Positions 43,203 to 47,840 of a DNA stretch of 47,840 bases are shown here, one piece after another. Made by a program: the position numbers and the translations under genes. Positions within the stretch are counted from its first letter, which is position 1; each line of letters opens with the position of its first letter. The stretch is from UBA2266 sp964406945 (GTDB taxonomy: Bacteria; Planctomycetota; Phycisphaerae; Sedimentisphaerales; Anaerobacaceae). The stretch is taken from NCBI GenBank assembly GCA_964406945.1, contig CAYOTO010000023.1, positions 1-47,840 on the forward strand, read 5' to 3'. The notes beneath the pieces were generated by a model, which made no database searches, was not told the DNA's origin, and saw nothing but the letters and a program-made list of their open reading frames with translations.

Positions 43203-44291
43203 ATGAGAGTTGCATTTTGTTTGATATTGGCTGCGAGCGGCGTTTCGGTCGAGGCGGGCGATTCGCAGGTTCTGGTTTTCAGGGGCACTTCCGACGCTTC
43301 GGCGGCGGTATCGGTCGGCAAAGGCAGGTTTCTGCTGGCGGACGACGAGAATAATTTGCTCAGACTCTACGATCTTGAGGATGCGGGGATGCCGCTGTCG
43401 CAGTTCGATCTGACGGGCTTTCTGGATATCGATCCGGATCATCCCGAGGCGGATATCGAGGGTGCGACCCGCGTGGGTAACCGCATCTACTGGATAACGT
43501 CGCACGGCCGCAATAAGGACGGTAAACTCAGGCCAAATCGCTATCGCTTTTTCGCGACGGATATTGCAACCGCCGACGGCCGGTTCACCCTCACAGCCGC
43601 AGGCAGGCCCTGCAAAGACTTGGTGCATGAGCTGGTGGCTTCGAATCTGGGGCGTTCACTGAAACTGGAGGAGGTCACCGGTTTTGGAGAAGCTCTTTCG
43701 AAATCCGAACGAGAGGTTCTGGCGCCCAAAGAAGAGGGGCTGAATATCGAGGCTTTGGCCGCCTCGCCGGACGGCAAGACGCTTTTCATAGGGTTTCGCA
43801 ATCCGCTGCTGCGGCTGCCGACCGGCAAAAGGGCGATTGTTGTTCCGCTGACGAATTCGGATAGGGTACTGGAGGAATCGGCCGAGCCGCGGTTCGGGCG
43901 GGCGATGCTCTGGAGTCTGGGCGATCGGGGAATACGGGCGATGGAGTACAGCCGGCGACACCGGGCGTTTTTCATAGTTGCCGGTCCGGTGGACGACGAG
44001 ACCGATTTTGCCTTGTACCGCTTCTCGGGCCGGCCGGCCGAGAGTCCGAATCTGGTGACCGTAATTAGATCGGATTTGGAGGACTTCAAACCGGAGACCC
44101 TGATCTGCTCGACCGAAGACGATTCATTGCTGCTGCTCAGCGACGACGGCGCGATTGACGTAAAGGTAGCCGGTCCGCACGAATGCATAGACGAGGACGA
44201 GTACGACGAAGACGACGGAACGTGCGAGCAGAAATACCTGGCCGACCCAACCCAAAAAACCTTCCGAGCATTAGTCTTCGCACCGAAATAA
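43203..44291 (+). CDS. secreted DUF3616 protein
   Basis: 362 aa. A signal peptide covers about the first 18 residues. The body looks like a beta-propeller of the DUF3616 family: ADIEGATRVGNRIYWITSHGRNKDGK near residues 80-105, then LNIEALAASPDGKTLFIGFRNPL and AMLWSLGDRGIRAMEYS. The C-terminal part is very acidic (DEDEYDEDDGT). AAGGA in the last codons of the preceding gene serves as ribosome-binding site, and the start lies 2 bp after that gene's stop, so the two are tightly coupled. Role unknown. Confidence 0.83.
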   Translation: MRVAFCLILAASGVSVEAGDSQVLVFRGTSDASAAVSVGKGRFLLADDENNLLRLYDLEDAGMPLSQFDLTGFLDIDPDHPEADIEGATRVGNRIYWITSHGRNKDGKLRPNRYRFFATDIATADGRFTLTAAGRPCKDLVHELVASNLGRSLKLEEVTGFGEALSKSEREVLAPKEEGLNIEALAASPDGKTLFIGFRNPLLRLPTGKRAIVVPLTNSDRVLEESAEPRFGRAMLWSLGDRGIRAMEYSRRHRAFFIVAGPVDDETDFALYRFSGRPAESPNLVTVIRSDLEDFKPETLICSTEDDSLLLLSDDGAIDVKVAGPHECIDEDEYDEDDGTCEQKYLADPTQKTFRALVFAPK

Positions 44292-44660
44292 TCAAGGCGT
44301 GCTGACCGCACCTTCTACCGAGGACCACCCTGTCGCATTGCCGCCGGCGTCCCGGGCTTTGACGCGGAATCTCAGGCCCTGTTGGCTGGCTGGCCTGCCA
44401 ACGTACACACGCCACGTTCGTGCGACTTGCCACCCGCTGCTGAATCCCATGGGATAAACACCTGTCAGATCGTTGTTAGTGCACTGGAAGTAGTACTCAA
44501 CATTTTCGCCTGTGGCTTCGACGGCGGTCATTTCCACGTCCCAGTCAAGCGACGTCGAGGGTCCTCTAAACACATCATGGGGCACGCCGCCGTCCGAGTC
44601 CCACTTCATCGGATCCGGACCTAATACAGTAACCTCTGGTCCCGGCTGTTCCCAGATTTT
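44292..44660 (-). pseudogene. 3' remnant of an extracellular Fn3-like domain protein
   Basis: An open frame from 44660 to the stop at 44292 encodes a piece resembling the last repeat of large planctomycete surface proteins (WEQPGPEVTVLGPDPMKW, then VEYYFQCTNNDL, then RFRVKARDAGGNATGWSS). A TAA at 44661-44663 closes the frame upstream, and neither a signal peptide nor a ribosome-binding site is present. The internal ATG at 44609 sits in the middle of the conserved region. I read it as the surviving 3' end of a longer gene, left after deletion or rearrangement next to the VIT/VWA genes. Confidence 0.65.
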
Positions 44661-44786
44661 TTACAAGAAATTTACATGGAGCCGCAGCGTCGCTTTTTAC
44701 GTGCAATTTACGAAACCGGGGCTTGTTTCTTCGTTATATTATCAGTAGCAGAGCACATTTAAATCGAAATCAAATGCAGGAGAAGA

Positions 44787-47054
44787 ATGATGGACTCACG
44801 AAGAACTGCAATCATAGGCGTGGTAGTTGCGGTCGCGTTATCGTCATTGCCGGTTGCCGCCAGGATGAGGCATGTGGGTGTTCGGCCGTTCGCGTCGAAT
44901 GTTATTGTTCCTCAGAGCAGGCGAGTCGCCTTTGCGCCGAGACACCAGGGTCGTGTGGAGATGACCGATGTGGCCGCGACGATAGATATTCTCGAAGGCG
45001 CCGCCACGACGACCATCGAGATCCGACTGAAGAACAATTCCGGTCGTCGGCAGGAGGCGGAACTGATCGTGCCGGTTCCGGACGGGTCGGTTGTTCGCGG
45101 CTTCGCCTATGACGGGCCGCACGGGGAGATTACTGCCGAGGTACTGCCCAAAGAAGAAGCCCGGCGCATATACAATCAGTTGGTCTCCAAGATCCGCGAT
45201 CCGGCGCTTGTGGAGTTTATCGGCTACAATTTGATCCGCTCGAGCGTCTTTCCGGTCGAGGCCAACGGCATGCAGAAAGTGCGGCTGACGTACGAACACC
45301 TGCTTGAGTCCGATGGAGCCCGCGTGGATTACATTCTGCCGCGGACCGAATCGCTCGAATACGCGGTGCCGTGGAAGATTACCGCGAATATCAAAACCAA
45401 ACGTTCGATCTCGACCGTCTACTCGGCCAGTCATGAACTCAACACAGTCCGCCACAGCGACAGGCATCTTACCGTCAAAATATCCGCCCGGGCCGAAAAG
45501 GACCCGGGTCCGTTCCGTCTGTCGTACCTGCTCGAAGACGACGGCATGACCGCATCGATGTTCGCCTATCCGGATGAGAAAGTCGGCGGCGGTTATTTTC
45601 TGCTGCTGGCCGGTCTGCCGGCAAAGATCACGAACGTGCCCGAAACCGGCATTAAACGCGAGGTCACTCTGGTAATTGACCGTTCGGGTTCGATGCGAAA
45701 TGAAAAGCTCGAACAGGTCAAGGAGGCGGCCCTGCAGATAATTGCAGGGCTTAAAAAGGGCGAGTACTTTAACGTGATCATCTATAACAACACGGTTGAA
45801 TTCTTCAGCAGGAACCCCGTTGAGAAGACGCGCCAGACATCTTCAGCAGCGCAGCAGTACATCGAGGGAATTACCGCAACCGGCGGCACAAATATACACG
45901 ATGCACTCCAGCATGCCCTGGCCCAGTCCCCGAGCGAAGGTGCTCTGCCGATAGTGTTGTTTTTGACCGACGGACTGCCGACGGTTGGAAACACTTCAGA
46001 GGTCACCATTAGGAATCTGGTGAAGAAGTCGAACCCGCATAAGCGACGGGTCTTTACTTTCGGCGTGGGCTTCGACGTGAATGCTCCGCTGCTCGAGAAG
46101 ATCGCTGAGAACTCGCGGGCCAGGGCCGAATTCGTGCTGCCCAAAGAAGATGTCGAAGTAAAGGTCGGCAGGGTCTTCAAGCAGCTTACCGGGCCGGTAC
46201 TGGCCGATCCACAACTGCAGGTTCTGGCCAAAGACGGTTCGCCGGCGCTGGGCAGAACGCGGGATATTATCCCCGCCGAGCTGCCCGACATGTTCGAAGG
46301 CGACCGCCTGATCCTGCTGGGACAATACATCGGCGACAAGCCAATCACCTTCCGCATCAGAGGCAACTACATGGGCCGCAAGCGGTCTTTCAAGTTCACG
46401 TTCAAGTTCAAAAAAGCCAACGTCAAAAACGGCTTTGTCCCCAGATTGTGGGCGAGCAGAAAGATCGCCGAACTGATAGATATTGTCCGGCAGGCCGGCG
46501 CACAGCCGGGGGCGACGACGAACGATCCTAAGATTAAGGAGGTGATTGACGAGATCGTGCGGCTTTCGACCGAGTTCGGAATACTGACCGAATACACAGC
46601 GTTTCTCGCACGAGAGGGAACGAATCTGCACGCGGCAGACGAGGTTCTCCGCGAAGCCGAGACCGCACTGGAATCACGTGCGATGAGGGAACGTTCGGGC
46701 GTAGGCGGGGTCAATCAGAGCTATAACATGACGTTTCAGAAGAGTCAGTCGCGGCTGAATATGCGAAACGATTACTACGACGCTCAGATGAACCGCGTTT
46801 CCGTAGCGAATGTTCAGCAGATCAACGACCAGGCATATTACAGGCGCGGCAATCGCTGGATCGACAGCAGGCTCGTGAGCCAGAGCGACGGCATTCGGCC
46901 CGACAGGACCGTCGAGTTCGGATCCGAAGAGTTTTTGGAACTGGCCGAGAGACTGGCCGGTGAGAATCGGGTCGGGACGATAGCACTGAAGGGTGACATC
47001 ATTTTGCGTATCGACAACGAAACCGTGCTCGTGAAAGGCCCGGCCGGCAATTAG
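44787..47054 (+). CDS. VIT and von Willebrand A domain protein
   Basis: 755 aa, exported. Signal peptide to about residue 27. A VIT (vault/inter-alpha-trypsin inhibitor) domain spans about 55-175 (EMTDVAATIDILEG, then the GFAYDGPHGEITAEVLPKEE stretch). The VWA domain follows at about 290-460 with an intact MIDAS site (Asp298-x-Ser-x-Ser in VIDRSGSM, Thr in TATGGTN and Asp in FLTDGLP). A helical and beta-rich C-terminal region ends near residue 755. AGGAGA precedes the ATG pair 44787/44790. It is followed after 68 bp by a second VWA gene. Role inferred: surface adhesion or metal-dependent protein contact. Confidence 0.85.
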   Translation: MMDSRRTAIIGVVVAVALSSLPVAARMRHVGVRPFASNVIVPQSRRVAFAPRHQGRVEMTDVAATIDILEGAATTTIEIRLKNNSGRRQEAELIVPVPDGSVVRGFAYDGPHGEITAEVLPKEEARRIYNQLVSKIRDPALVEFIGYNLIRSSVFPVEANGMQKVRLTYEHLLESDGARVDYILPRTESLEYAVPWKITANIKTKRSISTVYSASHELNTVRHSDRHLTVKISARAEKDPGPFRLSYLLEDDGMTASMFAYPDEKVGGGYFLLLAGLPAKITNVPETGIKREVTLVIDRSGSMRNEKLEQVKEAALQIIAGLKKGEYFNVIIYNNTVEFFSRNPVEKTRQTSSAAQQYIEGITATGGTNIHDALQHALAQSPSEGALPIVLFLTDGLPTVGNTSEVTIRNLVKKSNPHKRRVFTFGVGFDVNAPLLEKIAENSRARAEFVLPKEDVEVKVGRVFKQLTGPVLADPQLQVLAKDGSPALGRTRDIIPAELPDMFEGDRLILLGQYIGDKPITFRIRGNYMGRKRSFKFTFKFKKANVKNGFVPRLWASRKIAELIDIVRQAGAQPGATTNDPKIKEVIDEIVRLSTEFGILTEYTAFLAREGTNLHAADEVLREAETALESRAMRERSGVGGVNQSYNMTFQKSQSRLNMRNDYYDAQMNRVSVANVQQINDQAYYRRGNRWIDSRLVSQSDGIRPDRTVEFGSEEFLELAERLAGENRVGTIALKGDIILRIDNETVLVKGPAGN

Positions 47055-47122
47055 AAGCTATGAAAGATAACCGAAGCCAAGAGTCCAACGTCCAACAAAC
47101 AGTTACACAAAGGAGAAAGAAA

Positions 47123-47840
47123 ATGAGGACGACAATCGCAACAATCGCAGTCTTGTTATTGACTCTGAACGCCGTGACCCCGGCTGCAGAGAGTGAAAGC
47201 GCCGAGATTATTACAGCATCGGTCGAGGTCAAGCCGATCGTGGAGGACAAGCCTCTGGTCCAAATGGCGATCCTGCTCGATACCAGCGGATCTATGTCGG
47301 GGTTGATCGATCAGGCAAGGACCGAGTTGTGGGCCATAGTGAACGAATTCATATTCGCAAAGCGCAACGGCATGCAGCCGGAACTCAAGGTCGCTTTGTA
47401 TGAGTACGGCAAGAGTACGATTCCGGCACAGGAAGGTTATATCCGAATGATATGTCCGCTTACGACCGATCTGGACAAAATCAGCGAGGAGCTATTCGCT
47501 CTGAGGACCAACGGCGGCAGCGAGCACTGCGGCCAGGTGATCAAACAGGCGGTCGAGGGCCTCCAGTGGTCGCCTGCTGTGAACGATCTGAAAGTGATCT
47601 TTATAGCGGGCAACGAGCCTTTTACGCAGGGACCGATTCCGTACGGCCAAGCCTGTAAGCAGGCGGTCGAAAAGGGAATAATCGTGAACACGATCCATTG
47701 CGGCGACGAGCACACCGGCATTAACGGCAAGTGGAAAGACGGGGCGATGCTTGCCGACGGTAAGTTCCTCAACATCGATCACAATCGAAAGGTAGTGCAT
47801 ATCGAAGCCCCGCAGGACGAGGAGATAGCCGAACTCAACG
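47123..47840 (+). CDS. secreted VWA domain protein (truncated by window end)
   Basis: The frame is open to the end of the window, so only the first 239 residues are seen. Signal peptide (MRTTIATIAVLLLTLNAVTPA). A VWA domain begins near residue 46: MAILLDTSGSMSGL carries the MIDAS Asp-x-Ser-x-Ser motif, and FALRTNGGSEHCG near residue 133 carries the Thr position. FIAGNEPFTQG near residue 163 has Asn where many VWA domains have the third metal-binding Asp. AAAGGAG lies 8 nt before the ATG. It lies 68 bp after the VIT/VWA gene and probably shares its transcript. Confidence 0.82.
   Translation, partial: MRTTIATIAVLLLTLNAVTPAAESESAEIITASVEVKPIVEDKPLVQMAILLDTSGSMSGLIDQARTELWAIVNEFIFAKRNGMQPELKVALYEYGKSTIPAQEGYIRMICPLTTDLDKISEELFALRTNGGSEHCGQVIKQAVEGLQWSPAVNDLKVIFIAGNEPFTQGPIPYGQACKQAVEKGIIVNTIHCGDEHTGINGKWKDGAMLADGKFLNIDHNRKVVHIEAPQDEEIAELN

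Overview
The window looks like chromosomal DNA of a planctomycete, most likely class Phycisphaerae. This is an inference. It rests on a short secreted protein ending in a PEP-CTERM sorting signal, many large secreted proteins of kinds common in that phylum (DUF3616, VIT/von Willebrand, M23 with PKD-like domains), a GTP-type PEP carboxykinase, and moderately high GC. No rRNA, tRNA, phage, transposase or CRISPR locus was seen. Promoters close to the sigma-70 consensus (TTGAcg/TTGcaa, N16-17, TAtaaT-like) can be read upstream of several genes.

1-6.3 kb: housekeeping genes (aldo/keto reductase, purB, pyrE, ald) separated by dense intergenic repeats. These are REP-like palindromic arms, a 29-bp minisatellite, a 197-bp tandem repeat and a 59-bp tandem repeat. 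The repeats stop abruptly at about 6.2 kb. 6.3-10.1 kb: secreted proteins (M23 peptidase, alpha/beta-hydrolase-like protein, small lipoprotein). 10.1-10.8 kb: a roughly 700-bp non-coding stretch with two DnaA-box-like sites and a hairpin followed by a T tract. 10.8-18.1 kb: a pterin-binding methyltransferase-like protein, a ZupT-type metal transporter, a secreted glycosidase-like protein, a SurA/PpiD-like membrane protein with two small membrane proteins, RNase III with a strongly palindromic leader, and a STAS protein. 18.4-25.2 kb: pckG, divergent from guaB-guaA, then an AlaC-like aminotransferase.

25.6-27.3 kb: the PEP-CTERM protein converges on a DUF4190-DUF2752-YkgJ operon. 27.4-34.2 kb: a minus-strand block argB-argD-argF-rdgB, then topA and a divergent GroES-like gene. 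34.5-36.9 kb: a plus-strand operon of a zinc-ribbon coiled-coil protein, an RNase HI-PurN fusion and a membrane-anchored protein. 37-40.3 kb: clpC and a small coiled-coil gene, both on the minus strand and both with readable terminators. 40.7-47.8 kb: secreted proteins (GH67-like TIM-barrel protein, DUF3616 protein, VIT/VWA protein and a VWA protein cut by the window end), plus a decayed 3' fragment of an extracellular protein.

The functional theme is central metabolism. Purine and pyrimidine synthesis is represented by purB, pyrE, guaB, guaA and the PurN domain. Arginine synthesis is represented by argBDF, and alanine and gluconeogenic metabolism by ald, the AlaC-like enzyme and pckG. Nucleic-acid maintenance genes (topA, rdgB, rnc, RNase HI) and a large secretome complete the picture. 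The most unusual coding feature is the in-frame RNase HI-PurN fusion, which keeps every catalytic residue I know for both enzymes.
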